64,000 nucleotides of DNA from DATLGB01 sp963724135 (GTDB taxonomy: Bacteria > Actinomycetota > Thermoleophilia > Solirubrobacterales > Solirubrobacteraceae): NCBI GenBank assembly GCA_963724135.1, contig CAVRTA010000004.1, positions 62,001-126,000 on the forward strand, in the 5' to 3' direction. Below the pieces are notes generated by a model. It ran no database searches, was not told the origin of the DNA, and saw only the letters and a program-made list of their open reading frames with translations. Position 1 is the stretch's first letter. Each line of letters opens with the position of its first letter. The translations under genes and the position numbers were made by a program. Below, piece after piece: positions 42,029 to 50,950 of this stretch.

Positions 42029-43180
42029 ATGAAGGTCGTGCTCAGCATGGCGCTCTCCCTGCTGGTGCTCGGCGTCGCGCCTGCCGCCGCCAAGCGCGTC
42101 CCGGTCGTCCTGGTCGCCAATGCCGAGGGCGGAACGGTGAGCATCGTCGACGTCCGCGGACCGAAGGTGGTCCGCGAGATCGACGTCCTGCCGGACGGCC
42201 CGAAGGCAGACCAGGATCCCGTCCAGGGCGCGATCGGCCAGGCGATCGTCGAGGCGGCCGGCGGGGACAACTACGCGCAGGACCAGGACATATCGCCCGA
42301 CGGGCGGACGCTGTACGTCTCGCGCGGACACCGGGGTGACGTCGCCGCTTTCGCGATCGCCACCGGGCGGCTGCTGTGGAAGGTCGACATCGGCGGGCTG
42401 CGCGCCGACCACATGACGATCGCACCCGACGGGCACCGGCTGTACGTGTCGGCGCTTACCGAGCAGCGGGTGGAGGTGATCGACACGCGCCGGCGGGCCG
42501 TGATCGCCACCTTCCCGACCGGGGAGTGGCCGCACGACAATCACGTCTCGCATGATGGCCGGCTGCTCTTCAACGCCAGCCTCGGCAACATCCTTCTGCC
42601 ACCGGAGGTGCGCGGCGTGCGGCCCGACGCCTACCGCCTCACCGTGGTCGACCGATCCACGCTGGCGGCCGAACGGACCTACGGCTTCGATGGCGGAATC
42701 CGGCCGTTCGTGCTCGCCCGCCACGATCGGCGCATGTACGCGCAGCTGTCGAACTTCCACGGGCTGATCTCCTACGACCTCGAGCAGGGACGGGAGCTGC
42801 GTCGCCTCGAGCTCCCCGTGGATGCCGGCGTGACCGAGGACGACTACGACTTCGACGCGCCGCACCACGGCCTTGCGATCACACCGGACGAGCAGACGCT
42901 GTGCGCCGCCGGCCGCGCATCCGATTACGTCGCGCTGGTGGCGGCGCCGCGCCTGCGGGTCCGCAAGCTCATCGACGTCGGGGACGCGCCCGGCTGGGCC
43001 GCCACGGGGCCCGATGGCCGCCGCTGCTACGTGCCGAACACGCGCGACGACACCCTGTCCGTGATCTCGTTCCGCGGCCGGCGCGAGGTCGCGCGGATCC
43101 GCGTCGGGGACGGGCCGAAGCAGATCGAGGCCGCGCGGCTGCCGCAGCGAGTCCTCAGCCGCCGGCCAGGACCACGGTGA
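42029..43180 (+). CDS. Secreted YVTN/WD40-like beta-propeller
   Basis: 383 residues. Signal peptide MKVVLSMALSLLVLGVAPAA. Blades follow the YVTN pattern: VLVANAEGGTVSIVDVRGPK, QDISPDGRTLYVSRGHRGDV, MTIAPDGHRLYVSALTEQRV and NHVSHDGRLLFNASLGNILL, and the last ends GWAATGPDGRRCYVPNTRDD. Blades are about 43 residues, consistent with seven. It is extracellular; the ligand is unknown. It overlaps the convergent SUI1 gene by 26 bp. Confidence 0.75.
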   Translation: MKVVLSMALSLLVLGVAPAAAKRVPVVLVANAEGGTVSIVDVRGPKVVREIDVLPDGPKADQDPVQGAIGQAIVEAAGGDNYAQDQDISPDGRTLYVSRGHRGDVAAFAIATGRLLWKVDIGGLRADHMTIAPDGHRLYVSALTEQRVEVIDTRRRAVIATFPTGEWPHDNHVSHDGRLLFNASLGNILLPPEVRGVRPDAYRLTVVDRSTLAAERTYGFDGGIRPFVLARHDRRMYAQLSNFHGLISYDLEQGRELRRLELPVDAGVTEDDYDFDAPHHGLAITPDEQTLCAAGRASDYVALVAAPRLRVRKLIDVGDAPGWAATGPDGRRCYVPNTRDDTLSVISFRGRREVARIRVGDGPKQIEAARLPQRVLSRRPGPR

Positions 43181-43478
43181 AGCCCTCGGCGCGCAGCAGC
43201 TCGACGACGGTCCCGCGGTGGTCGCCCTGGAGCTCGATCACCCCGTCCTTGATCGCGCCGCCGACGCCGCAGCGCTTCTTGAGCTTCCCGGCCAGCGTCT
43301 TGAGCTCGCCGTCGCGCAGAGGAACGCCGGCGATGGTGGTGACGGTCTTGCCGCGGCGGCCGCCGATCTCGCGCCGGACACGGACCTTCCCGTCGCCGCG
43401 CAGCCGCTCGCGCTCGGCGGGGTCGCGCGCCTTGCGCAGGTCGCCGTCCGTGGTGCTGTAGACGACGCGCCGGCTCAT
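43155..43478 (-). CDS. SUI1/eIF1-like (YciH) translation-associated protein
   Basis: 107 residues from ATG 43478 (MSRRVVYSTTDGDLRKARDP). The signature KTVTTIAGVPLRDGELKTLA, KKRCGVGGAIKDGVIELQGD and LLRAEGFTVVLAGG is the bacterial eIF1/SUI1 fold (GGAIKDGxIELQGD). A role in initiation fidelity is known for YciH in E. coli under stress. It is a single gene, convergent with the propeller. Confidence 0.88.
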   Translation of the reverse strand: MSRRVVYSTTDGDLRKARDPAERERLRGDGKVRVRREIGGRRGKTVTTIAGVPLRDGELKTLAGKLKKRCGVGGAIKDGVIELQGDHRGTVVELLRAEGFTVVLAGG

Positions 43479-43596
43479 CAGCGCGAAATCTAACGCGCGC
43501 CCCGATGCCGCCGTGCAGTCGAAAAGCAACACCGCCGCCACGTGCGAGCGCCAAAAAGCGCGCGCGGGCCCCAGCGGGGGGATATCGTCGCGGGTT

Positions 43597-43926
43597 GTGA
43601 CAGAGATCGCGTACTCAGGTCTCTTGGTCGATGTCGCCCGCCGGGGGACGGAGACGGTGCTCATTCTCGGCGGTGACCTCGACCTCGCCAGCGCCGGGCA
43701 CTTCGAGCGCGTCCTGGAGGAGCACAGGCGCACACGCGAAGCCGTCGTGGTGCAGCTCAACGGCCTCGAGTTCATGGACTCCACCGGCCTTCGCCTGCTG
43801 CTGTCCGCCCAGGCCGACGCCCGGCGCGACGGCTGGAGCCTGAAGGTGGATCGCGACGTGTCGCCGAGCGTGGCGCGTCTGATCGAGCTCACCGGCGTGA
43901 CCGCACTACTCGAATGGCGCTCTTGA
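43597..43926 (+). CDS. STAS-domain anti-sigma factor antagonist
   Basis: 109 residues from GTG 43597 (VTEIAYSGLLVDVARRGTET). VLILGGDLDLASAGHFERVL and VVVQLNGLEFMDSTGLRLLL form the STAS core, with the phosphorylatable Ser in DSTGLRLLL. It is the SpoIIAA/RsbV type that frees a sigma factor by binding an anti-sigma kinase. The next gene, 60 bp on, encodes a protein with such an ATPase domain, so the two are probable partners. Confidence 0.88.
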   Translation: MTEIAYSGLLVDVARRGTETVLILGGDLDLASAGHFERVLEEHRRTREAVVVQLNGLEFMDSTGLRLLLSAQADARRDGWSLKVDRDVSPSVARLIELTGVTALLEWRS

Positions 43927-43986
43927 GGTCCGCGCCCTAAAGTTTCGGCCCCGCCTATCTGACGCGGTCCCGCCCCGGCCATTGTC

Positions 43987-44913
43987 TTGATCTCCGCGTA
44001 CGGACCCACTCCAGCCTCACACGACGACCACGTCGTGCAGTTCTATGACCGCGACGACGAGCTCGTGGCCGGAGTCGGCGCCTACCTGACCGGGGCGGCG
44101 CAGGAGGGGGCCGTCTGCCTCGTCATCGCCACCCACGCGCACCACGCGGCGTTCGTCGATCATCTCCACGCGAACGGCATCGCGCCGGAGGAGGGGAGCC
44201 TGGTCCTGATCGATGCCGTTGACACGCTGGCGCGCCTGATGCCCGGCGGTCGCCTCGACCGCAACGCGTTCTTCGCCGTGATCGGCGGGCTGGTGCGCGA
44301 TGCTGCGGCCACTGGCCGCCCGGTGCGGGCGTACGGAGAGATGGTCGCGCTGCTGTGGGAAGCGGGCGACGTGCTGGCCGCGATCGATCTCGAGGGCTAC
44401 TGGAACGACCTGGCCGCCGAGCTTCCCTTCTCCCTGTACTGCGCCTACCACTCCGATTCCGTCGCGGGCGACGCTCGCGCCGATGCCCTGCGCGAGGTCT
44501 GCCGCCTGCACGCCGCCGTCGTGCCGGCGCCGGGCGGGGAGGCCACCGTCATCAGCCAGGACTTCGGGCTCCGTCCTCCCGCGATCACCGAGGCGCGCAG
44601 GCTGGTCGCCGATGCGCTCCGACGCTGGGGTCACGACCCAGCGCTCATCACGGACGCCGAGCTCGTCGTGACCGAGCTCGCCACCAACGCAACCCTGCAC
44701 GCACGCACGCCGTTCCGCCTCACCATCCATCGGTACGGGCCGATGCTGCGCATCTCGATCGACGACCGGGGCCCCGACTTGCCGGCGATCCAGGAGCTCG
44801 ACCCCTACCGGCCCTCCGGCCGGGGCATGCACCTGATCGGGGCGATTTCACGCCGCTGGGGCGTGGAGGTCACGCGCAGCGGCAAGACCGTCTGGGCCGA
44901 GCTCGGGCGCTGA
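43987..44913 (+). CDS. MEDS-domain anti-sigma-type serine kinase (HATPase)
   Basis: 308 residues from TTG 43987. The N-terminal ~170 residues are the MEDS/DcmR-like sensory domain: DDHVVQFYDRDDELVAGVGA, AVCLVIATHAHHAAFVDHLH, RAYGEMVALLWEAGDVLAAI and LPFSLYCAYHSD. The C-terminal ~130 residues form an RsbW-like ATPase with TDAELVVTELATNATLHART (N box), DDRGPDLPAIQELD (G1) and GRGMHLIGAISRRWGVEV (G2). This architecture occurs in light or redox partner-switching. The preceding STAS protein is the likely substrate. No sigma factor lies in the window. Confidence 0.88.
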   Translation: MISAYGPTPASHDDHVVQFYDRDDELVAGVGAYLTGAAQEGAVCLVIATHAHHAAFVDHLHANGIAPEEGSLVLIDAVDTLARLMPGGRLDRNAFFAVIGGLVRDAAATGRPVRAYGEMVALLWEAGDVLAAIDLEGYWNDLAAELPFSLYCAYHSDSVAGDARADALREVCRLHAAVVPAPGGEATVISQDFGLRPPAITEARRLVADALRRWGHDPALITDAELVVTELATNATLHARTPFRLTIHRYGPMLRISIDDRGPDLPAIQELDPYRPSGRGMHLIGAISRRWGVEVTRSGKTVWAELGR

Positions 44914-44920
44914 GCCCGTC

Positions 44921-45922
44921 TCAGCCGAGCAGGGAGACCGAGGCGCGCCGGTCGGGCAGGATCGTCACGCTGCCGCCGACGTCGAAGAGCTCCAGTGACG
45001 GGAGCTGGACGAGCACCGTGCCGGCGCGCGGGTGGCGCAGCTCGTAGAGCACGTCGTGGCCGCGGAACTCGCGGCCGGCGACGACGGAATCACCGCCGGG
45101 CTCGAGGGCCAGGTGCTCCGGGCGCAGGCCGACCTGGCAGGGGCCGCGGCGGCCGTTGGCGGTGGGAGCGGTGAAGCGGCCAAGGGCAGTGTTGACGGCA
45201 CCATTGTCGACGTGGGCGTCGAGGACGTTGACCTCTCCGAGGAAGCGCGCTGTCCACTCGTCCGCCGGGCGCCAGTAGACCTCGGTCGGGCTGCCGCACT
45301 GCACGACGCGTCCGTTGTGCATGACGGCGACGCGGTCGGCGAGGCCGAGTGCCTCCTCCTGATCGTGGGTCACGAGGATCCCGGTGGCCCCGGCCAGGCG
45401 CAGCACGGCGACGATCTCCCGCCGCAGCCGGCCGCGCAGTGCCTGGTCGAGCGACGAGAACGGCTCGTCGAGGAGGATCACGGATGGCCCCGGTGCCAGC
45501 GCCCGGGCCAGCGCGACGCGCTGGCGCTCACCGCCCGAGAGCTCGTTCGGCCGGCTCGCGGCGCGGTCCGCGAGCCCGACCAGCTCGAGCGCTCTCGTCG
45601 CGCGGTCGCGGTCGTGGCGCACGCCGAAAGCGACGTTCTCTGCGACGGTGAGGTGCGGAAACAGCGCGTCGCCCTGGGGCACGAGCCCGACGCCGCGATG
45701 CTCGGGCTCGACCCACGCCCCGGCTCCCGCCACGGTCCGGTCGCCGATCGTGACCGTACCGCTGTCCGCGCGCTCGAACCCGGCGATCAGCCGGAGCAGC
45801 GTGGTCTTGCCGGACCCGCTCGGCCCGAGCAGTCCGAGCAGCTCTCCCTGGCGCACATCGAGGGTCACGCCGTCGACGGCGCGGCGGTCGCCGAAGCTCC
45901 GTGACACGGAGTCGAGCCCCAT
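44921..45922 (-). CDS. Iron(III)-type ABC transporter ATP-binding protein
   Basis: 333 residues from ATG 45922; GTG 45931 is an alternative. Walker A is LLGPSGSGKTTLLRLIAGFE, the signature ELSGGERQRVALARALAPGP, Walker B SVILLDEPFSSLDQAL, and the H loop ILVTHDQEEALGLADRVAVM. A C-terminal TOBE-like domain (HVDNGAVNTALGRFTAPTAN, QVGLRPEHLALEPGGDSVVA) is typical of FbpC/PotA-type importers. It is divergent from the binding protein and permease, and both share a 33-bp promoter region with an IdeR/DtxR-like box. Confidence 0.9.
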   Translation of the reverse strand: MGLDSVSRSFGDRRAVDGVTLDVRQGELLGLLGPSGSGKTTLLRLIAGFERADSGTVTIGDRTVAGAGAWVEPEHRGVGLVPQGDALFPHLTVAENVAFGVRHDRDRATRALELVGLADRAASRPNELSGGERQRVALARALAPGPSVILLDEPFSSLDQALRGRLRREIVAVLRLAGATGILVTHDQEEALGLADRVAVMHNGRVVQCGSPTEVYWRPADEWTARFLGEVNVLDAHVDNGAVNTALGRFTAPTANGRRGPCQVGLRPEHLALEPGGDSVVAGREFRGHDVLYELRHPRAGTVLVQLPSLELFDVGGSVTILPDRRASVSLLG

Positions 45923-45936
45923 GGCCAGCACGAGTG

Positions 45937-45950
45937 TTAGGTTACCCTAA
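45937..45950. promoter_or_regulatory. IdeR/DtxR-like iron box, divergent iron ABC promoter
   Basis: ttaggttaccctaa is an imperfect palindrome whose left side equals the IdeR consensus half-site ttaggtta. It lies 15 bp before the ATP-binding gene and 6 bp before the binding-protein gene. A second ttaggnnncctaa-type site is at 49675. Confidence 0.78.
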
Positions 45951-45955
45951 TCCGC

Positions 45956-46984
45956 ATGAGAGACAGCCGCGTCAGCCGCAGATCGTGGGCGATCGGCCTG
46001 GTCGTGGTCGCTTTGATCGGCGCCGCCGGGGTGCTGCTGGCGACCGCCGGCGGTTCCGATGACGCGCTCGTCGTCTACAACGGCCGCTCCCACTACGGCG
46101 GCGATGAGGCATTCGCGGCGTTCGAGCGCGAGACGGGAATCGAGCTCGAGCTGTTCGGCGGCGACGCGGAGACCCTCCACCAGCGGCTGAAGGCCGAGGG
46201 CGCCGACACGCCCGCGGATGTACTGGTCACCGTGGACGGTGCGAACCTGTGGCGAGCCAAGGAGGAGGGGCTGCTCGCGCCGCTGCCGGCGCGCGCCATC
46301 GCGGACGTGCCCGCGACCCTGCGCGACCCCGACGGAACCTGGGTGGCCGTGAGCACGCGCGTGCGCACGCCCGTGCGCTCCACCGAGCGCGTGCCCGAGG
46401 GCGCTGTCGGCGGTTACGAGGACCTGGGCGACCCGCGCTGGTCCGGGCGGCTGTGCCTGCGCACGTCCAACAACATCTACAACCAATCGCTGGTCGCCGA
46501 CCTGATCGCCAAGCGCGGCGAGGAGCGCACGCGGCGGATGCTCGAGTCCTGGATGGACAACGACCCGCAGATCCTGGGCTCCGACGTCGACGTCCTGCGG
46601 GCGATCGCCGACGGGCAGTGCGACGTCGGGCTGACCAACCACTACTACCTGGCGCGCGAGCTCGAGGAGGACCCGGCCTTCCCGGTGGCTCCGGCGTGGC
46701 CGGACCAGAACGGCGGCGGGGCGCACGGCAACCTCTCCGGCGTCGGCGTGGTCAGCTCGGGCGACCATCGCGCGCAGGCCGTGCGCCTGGTCGAGTTCCT
46801 GCATGAGCGCGAGGCGCAGGAGGCGATCGCCGGCAACGGCGAGTTCCCCGCGAACCCCGCCGTCCCGCCCGCCGAGCACATCCGCGACTGGTCGGGCGTC
46901 AAGGTCGACCCGATGGACGTCGCGGGGGCGGGCGGCCACGTCGAGGACGCAGTCGCGTTGATGGCCGAGGTGGGGTGGAGTTAG
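45956..46984 (+). CDS. Iron(III)-binding periplasmic-type protein (FbpA/FutA-like)
   Basis: 342 residues. A signal anchor (RSWAIGLVVVALIGAAGVLL) precedes the mature part starting DDALVVYNGRSHYGGDEAFA, where ERETGIELELFGGDAETLHQ follows the FbpA/FutA start. Diagnostic segments are LCLRTSNNIYNQSLVADLIA and GLTNHYYLARELEEDP, whose paired Tyr residues coordinate Fe3+. HGNLSGVGVVSSGDHR is also conserved in the class. There is no lipobox Cys, so anchoring is by the N-terminal helix. It overlaps the permease by 10 bp. Confidence 0.9.
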   Translation: MRDSRVSRRSWAIGLVVVALIGAAGVLLATAGGSDDALVVYNGRSHYGGDEAFAAFERETGIELELFGGDAETLHQRLKAEGADTPADVLVTVDGANLWRAKEEGLLAPLPARAIADVPATLRDPDGTWVAVSTRVRTPVRSTERVPEGAVGGYEDLGDPRWSGRLCLRTSNNIYNQSLVADLIAKRGEERTRRMLESWMDNDPQILGSDVDVLRAIADGQCDVGLTNHYYLARELEEDPAFPVAPAWPDQNGGGAHGNLSGVGVVSSGDHRAQAVRLVEFLHEREAQEAIAGNGEFPANPAVPPAEHIRDWSGVKVDPMDVAGAGGHVEDAVALMAEVGWS

Positions 46985-48528
46985 CCCGCGGCCGCCGCGC
47001 CCGGCCGCCCGGCGGCGGCTGGGGCGTGGCGACGCTGGCGGCGGCGGCCGTGGTGGTCGTCCCGCTGCTGGTCCTGCCGTTGTCCTTCCTGCGCCCGACG
47101 GACACGTGGCGCCGGCTCGCCGCCGACATCCTCCCCGAGGCGCTCGCCAACAGCCTCGTGCTCGCCGGCGGCGTGGCCGTGGGCACGCTGGTCCTCGGGA
47201 CCGCGCTGGCGGTCCTGGTCACGTTCTATGACTTCCCGCTGCGGGCGACGCTCGAGTGGGCGCTCGTGCTGCCGCTGGCGATGCCGGCGTACGTGCTCAC
47301 CTTCGTGCTGCTCGGCCAGCACGCCGTGGCGCTCCCGCAGCTGCGCTCGACGGTCGGCGCGATCGTCGTGCTCACGCTCGTTCTGTACCCGTACGTCTAC
47401 CTGCTCGCCCGCGTCGCCTTCGTGTCCCAGTCGCGCGGGCTGCTCGAGGCGGCGCGCAGCCTCGGCCACTCGCAGCTCGACGCGATCGTGCGGATCGCCC
47501 TGCCGCTCGCCCGCCCCGCGCTGGCGGGCGGCGTCGCTCTGGCGGTGATGGAGGCGCTGGCCGACTTCGGCGCGGTCAACCTTCTCAACTATCGCGCGCT
47601 GACCGATGCGATCTACCGCGTCTGGTACGGAGCCTTCGACCGGACGGCGGCGCTGCAGCTGGGCGCCGTCCTGCTGGGACTCGTGGCGCTGCTGCTGGCC
47701 GTCGAGCACCTGGCCCGGCGTGGCCGCTCGATGGAGCAGCCGGCGGCGACAGGGGACGTCGCCCGCCGGCGGCTGACCGGCGCCCGGGCGCTCGTCGCGA
47801 CGGCCGTGCCCTCGCTGCTGCTGGCGGTCGTGGTCGTGGCACCGGTGGTCCAGCTCGGCGCCTGGGCGATCGCCTCGCTGCGCGAGGACACCTACGACAC
47901 CACTCTGTTCTCCGACGCGCGCAACAGCCTGCTGCTGGCGTTCATCGCCGCGACCGTCACCGTGGCGCTGGCCGTGATCGTGGTCTACGGCGTGCGCCTG
48001 CGGCCCAGCCGCCTGCGGCGCGGGGCGGCCCGGGGCGCGACGCTCGGATACGCGATCCCGGGGTCGGTCGTCGCGGCCGCGGTCTTCCTGGTCGCCGACG
48101 AGGTCGGCGGCGTCGTCGGGCTGGGACTCACCGGCAGCCTCGTCGCGCTCCTGCTGGCCTACGTCGTGCGCTTCACGAGCCTTGCGCTGCAGACCGTGGA
48201 CGCGCGCATGGCCGCGATCCCGTCGGCCCTCGACGCGGCGGCGCGATCGCTCGGCGCCGGCCGGGGCCGGGTGCTGGGCGAGATCCACCTGCCGCTGCTG
48301 TCGCCGGCCGTCGCCACGGCGGCCCTGCTGGTGTTCGTGGAGGTGCTCAAGGAGCTCCCTGCGACCGTCCTGCTGCGCCCGTTCGGGACCGACACGCTCG
48401 CCATCGCCGTGTGGGAGGCCACGCGCGAGTCGCTCTACGAGACGGCGGCCTTCCCGGCCCTGTGCATCGTCGCCGTCGGCGTCATCCCGGTGATCGTGCT
48501 CGTGCGGCTGACCGACCGCCGCCGCTAG
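46975..48528 (+). CDS. Iron(III)-type ABC permease, fused double domain
   Basis: 517 residues from GTG 46975. Two homologous six-helix halves are visible, each with its EAA loop: LEAARSLGHSQLDAIVRIAL in the first and DAAARSLGAGRGRVLGEIHL in the second. This FbpB-type fusion lets one gene supply the whole channel. It completes the importer with the binding protein (10-bp overlap) and the divergent ATPase. It ends 3-4 bp into the convergent OpgC-like gene. Confidence 0.9.
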   Translation: MELARGRRARPPGGGWGVATLAAAAVVVVPLLVLPLSFLRPTDTWRRLAADILPEALANSLVLAGGVAVGTLVLGTALAVLVTFYDFPLRATLEWALVLPLAMPAYVLTFVLLGQHAVALPQLRSTVGAIVVLTLVLYPYVYLLARVAFVSQSRGLLEAARSLGHSQLDAIVRIALPLARPALAGGVALAVMEALADFGAVNLLNYRALTDAIYRVWYGAFDRTAALQLGAVLLGLVALLLAVEHLARRGRSMEQPAATGDVARRRLTGARALVATAVPSLLLAVVVVAPVVQLGAWAIASLREDTYDTTLFSDARNSLLLAFIAATVTVALAVIVVYGVRLRPSRLRRGAARGATLGYAIPGSVVAAAVFLVADEVGGVVGLGLTGSLVALLLAYVVRFTSLALQTVDARMAAIPSALDAAARSLGAGRGRVLGEIHLPLLSPAVATAALLVFVEVLKELPATVLLRPFGTDTLAIAVWEATRESLYETAAFPALCIVAVGVIPVIVLVRLTDRRR

Positions 48529-49670
48529 CGCGGGATCCAGCGGAACAGCACGCGCCGGCGCACCAGCGTGCACACCAGCGCGAGGCAGGCGAGCTGGAGC
48601 GCGACGTTGGCGGCGAAGCCCAGGTCGGTGAGCGCGGGAACGCTGGCGATCGCCAGGCACAGGAAGACGTGGACGATGAACACGTAGAAGGAGTTGCGCC
48701 CGAGCGGCAGCAGCAACGGGCCCAGCAAGCGCCCGACCGTCGCGCGCCGCAGCAGCAGGTACGCGCCCAGCGTCACCGCGCTCAGCACGACCAGGCGCAG
48801 CGGGTCGAGCGAGCCCTTGTGGAGGTGCTCGCCCTTGAACGCGTCCCAGGCCGCGGGGTGCAGCGTGGCGCCGCCGACCTGAACCGCCACCCCGGCCATG
48901 GCCAGGGCTGCGATTGCGGCGGTCAGAGCGCCGCGGTGCCCTGCCGCCCACGCCGCGATCCGGCGACGGTGCCAGCCGATCACCACGCCGTTGACGAACA
49001 GCACCTGCCACACGAGCAGCGGGAACGCCCGCTCCGACTGCGACGGCAGCACGTCGCCCTGCCACTCGCGGCCGAGCAGGTACAGGCCCCAGCTGCCCGC
49101 GAGCACGACCAGCCACCGGCCGCGGTCGAGCGCCCACAGAAGCACCGGAGCTGCGGTCAGCGCGGCGATGAAGAACCCGAGGATGTTGAACTGCCACGGA
49201 CCCGCCTCCAGCGTGAGGATCGCCAGCAGCGTCCGCAGTGCCCCGTCATAGGCGTAGGAATCGATTGGCTGCGCCATGTTCGGCGAGACCGCGAGCGCCT
49301 CGGTGCCGAGCCAGGGCACGAGGGTCGCCGCGCCCACGAGCGCGACCACGACGATCGACGCGAGATAGAGCTTGCGCGCCCGGCGCAGCAACATGAGCGT
49401 GGTGGGCCGGGCGCCGGCCTCGATCCAGCGGCGCCCGAACACCATGCCCACCACGACGCCGGAGACCGCGACCAGCACCTCGGCGGCCGACAGCACGTTG
49501 CGCGTCACGCCCCCGAGTCCCGGGTCGAGCTTCGTGTGGTTGAGGACGATGACCACCATCGCCAGGCCGCGCAGCAGGTCGAGCGCGACGTCGCGCGCCG
49601 GCCGCTGCCACTCCGCGGGGACGAAGAGCTCGTCGGCGCGCTCCTGGGTCTTGACGAGGGCGGTGGCCAC
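48525..49670 (-). CDS. OpgC-like polytopic acyltransferase-type membrane protein
   Basis: 381 residues from GTG 49670, 4 bp downstream of a palindromic iron-type box. RDVALDLLRGLAMVVIVLNH is the opening of OpgC/acyltransferase-3 proteins (D-x-L-RG..M..V..NH). About ten TM helices follow, with NMAQPIDSYAYDGALRTLLA and LGRNSFYVFIVHVFLCLAIA, whose last His is conserved. Such proteins acylate glycans or lipids at the membrane. Sharing the iron box with the ABC importer suggests that it responds to iron, perhaps through siderophore or surface modification; that is inference. Confidence 0.75.
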   Translation of the reverse strand: MATALVKTQERADELFVPAEWQRPARDVALDLLRGLAMVVIVLNHTKLDPGLGGVTRNVLSAAEVLVAVSGVVVGMVFGRRWIEAGARPTTLMLLRRARKLYLASIVVVALVGAATLVPWLGTEALAVSPNMAQPIDSYAYDGALRTLLAILTLEAGPWQFNILGFFIAALTAAPVLLWALDRGRWLVVLAGSWGLYLLGREWQGDVLPSQSERAFPLLVWQVLFVNGVVIGWHRRRIAAWAAGHRGALTAAIAALAMAGVAVQVGGATLHPAAWDAFKGEHLHKGSLDPLRLVVLSAVTLGAYLLLRRATVGRLLGPLLLPLGRNSFYVFIVHVFLCLAIASVPALTDLGFAANVALQLACLALVCTLVRRRVLFRWIPR

Positions 49671-49674
49671 GGTG

Positions 49675-49688
49675 TTAGGGCACCCTAA
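49675..49688. promoter_or_regulatory. IdeR/DtxR-like iron box upstream of the OpgC-like gene
   Basis: gttaggg-ca-ccctaac is a perfect 7-bp palindrome around the motif ttagggcaccctaa. It shares ttagg-n4-cctaa with the box at 45937-45950. The remaining 49689-49903 shows nothing I can support. Confidence 0.72.
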
Positions 49689-49903
49689 CAAAACTCGGAC
49701 GGGTGTAACGCCTGCACCGCGCCGGCGACTGTCGGCTACCGGACCGGCTTCTCGCGCCCGCGTCGGCCGCGGCGCGCGCAGCTCGCCGGCTCTGCAGTCA
49801 CCAGACCGCAGCCGACAGCGCGGTAACGGCGCCGGTCGGACCGAGCCTGGTCTGGTTTGCATCCGGCTGGATGCCTGGGTCTTGAACCTCGTCGGCGCTC
49901 CGT

Positions 49904-50917
49904 TCACAAAGACGAGGTCAGGGTCGCCACGTAGGCGCCCGGGTCGGGCCCGTCGCGCAACTCGACGCGGGTCACCCACTTGACCCAGTGCCAGCCGCGG
50001 TGGCCCGGCGCGACAAGACGCACGGGTGCGCCGTGGCCGTGGCTGAGCGGGGCGCCCGCGACCTGCGTGGCCAGCAACAGGCGCTCGGCGTCCTCGAGCG
50101 GGAACGTCCAGCGGTAGCCGGTCACGGAGACGACGCGGACGTGGGTGGCGGCAGGTGCCGGCTGCGCCCGCGCCAGCAGCCGGTCGAGCCGAACTCCGGC
50201 CCAGCGCTGCGTGGACACCCAGCCACCGGTGCAGTCGAGCGTCGCCGTGAGCTCGTCATCCGCGCCCAGCTCGGCATAGGCGAGCGTGCCCGGGCTCCTC
50301 ACCAGGCCCGCGAGCGCCAGGCGCCCGTCCGCCGGGAGCGGGTCCGGGTCGTCGGCGACCCAGGAGGTGACCGGGAACCCGGGGCCGACCGGATACGACC
50401 CGGTGCGCCGGCGGCGGCCCGCCGCCTCGAGGTTCAGCGCGCGCGAGACGGGCCGCTGGGCCAGCCACGCACCCGCACCCAGCGCGAGCCCGGCGGCGGC
50501 GACGAGCGCCTGCCGGCGATCGGTGACGTCGCGGCGCCGCAGCGGCTTGGCGCGCAGCACGAGGTGCACGGTCACGGCGGCGAAGAGCACGAAACCCGCC
50601 GCGATGTGCCACGCCAGCAGCGTGAAGCCGGCCAGCGACTCCGATCCGACCGCGGCCCAGTAGATCCCGGTCGCGAGCGTGATCGCCACCAGCCCGAGCG
50701 CGAGCGCACCCGCGAAGGTGCGCCGATCCCAATCGCGCAGGCGAGCCAGCACCCGGCGCGCCTTCACTGCGACGAGCGCCGCGAGCGCGAGGCCGAGGAT
50801 GTCGTGCGCGGCGATCACCCACGCCGAGCCCGCCAGCAGGTCCCACGACAGCAGGCCGGAGAGCGCCAGCGCTGTCACCAGCGTCGCGAGGCCCCAGTCG
50901 GTGCCGCGCGGGGTCAT
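49904..50917 (-). CDS. Membrane molybdopterin-dependent oxidoreductase (second copy)
   Basis: 337 residues. Four TM helices (LATLVTALALSGLLSWDLLA, HDILGLALAALVAVKARRVL, GALALGLVAITLATGIYWA, AGFVLFAAVTVHLVLRA) with His residues form a cytochrome-b561-like part. The sulfite-oxidase-type domain then has LDCTGGWVSTQRWAGVRLDR with the cofactor Cys, and SHGHGAPVRLVAPGHRGWHW, KWVTRVEL. It has the same architecture as 31007-32203 but is a stand-alone gene. Soluble substrate unknown; possibly protein-methionine sulfoxide or sulfite. Confidence 0.85.
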   Translation of the reverse strand: MTPRGTDWGLATLVTALALSGLLSWDLLAGSAWVIAAHDILGLALAALVAVKARRVLARLRDWDRRTFAGALALGLVAITLATGIYWAAVGSESLAGFTLLAWHIAAGFVLFAAVTVHLVLRAKPLRRRDVTDRRQALVAAAGLALGAGAWLAQRPVSRALNLEAAGRRRRTGSYPVGPGFPVTSWVADDPDPLPADGRLALAGLVRSPGTLAYAELGADDELTATLDCTGGWVSTQRWAGVRLDRLLARAQPAPAATHVRVVSVTGYRWTFPLEDAERLLLATQVAGAPLSHGHGAPVRLVAPGHRGWHWVKWVTRVELRDGPDPGAYVATLTSSL

Positions 50918-50950
50918 GCGCTCAGCGTCCCACGACGGGCCGCCGGGCGG

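Noticed and set aside
46981..49197. Long minus-strand ORF of ~738 codons opposite the iron permease
   Set aside because: It is antisense to well-supported ABC and OpgC-like genes, with Arg/His/Gln-rich shadow composition. No motif supports it.
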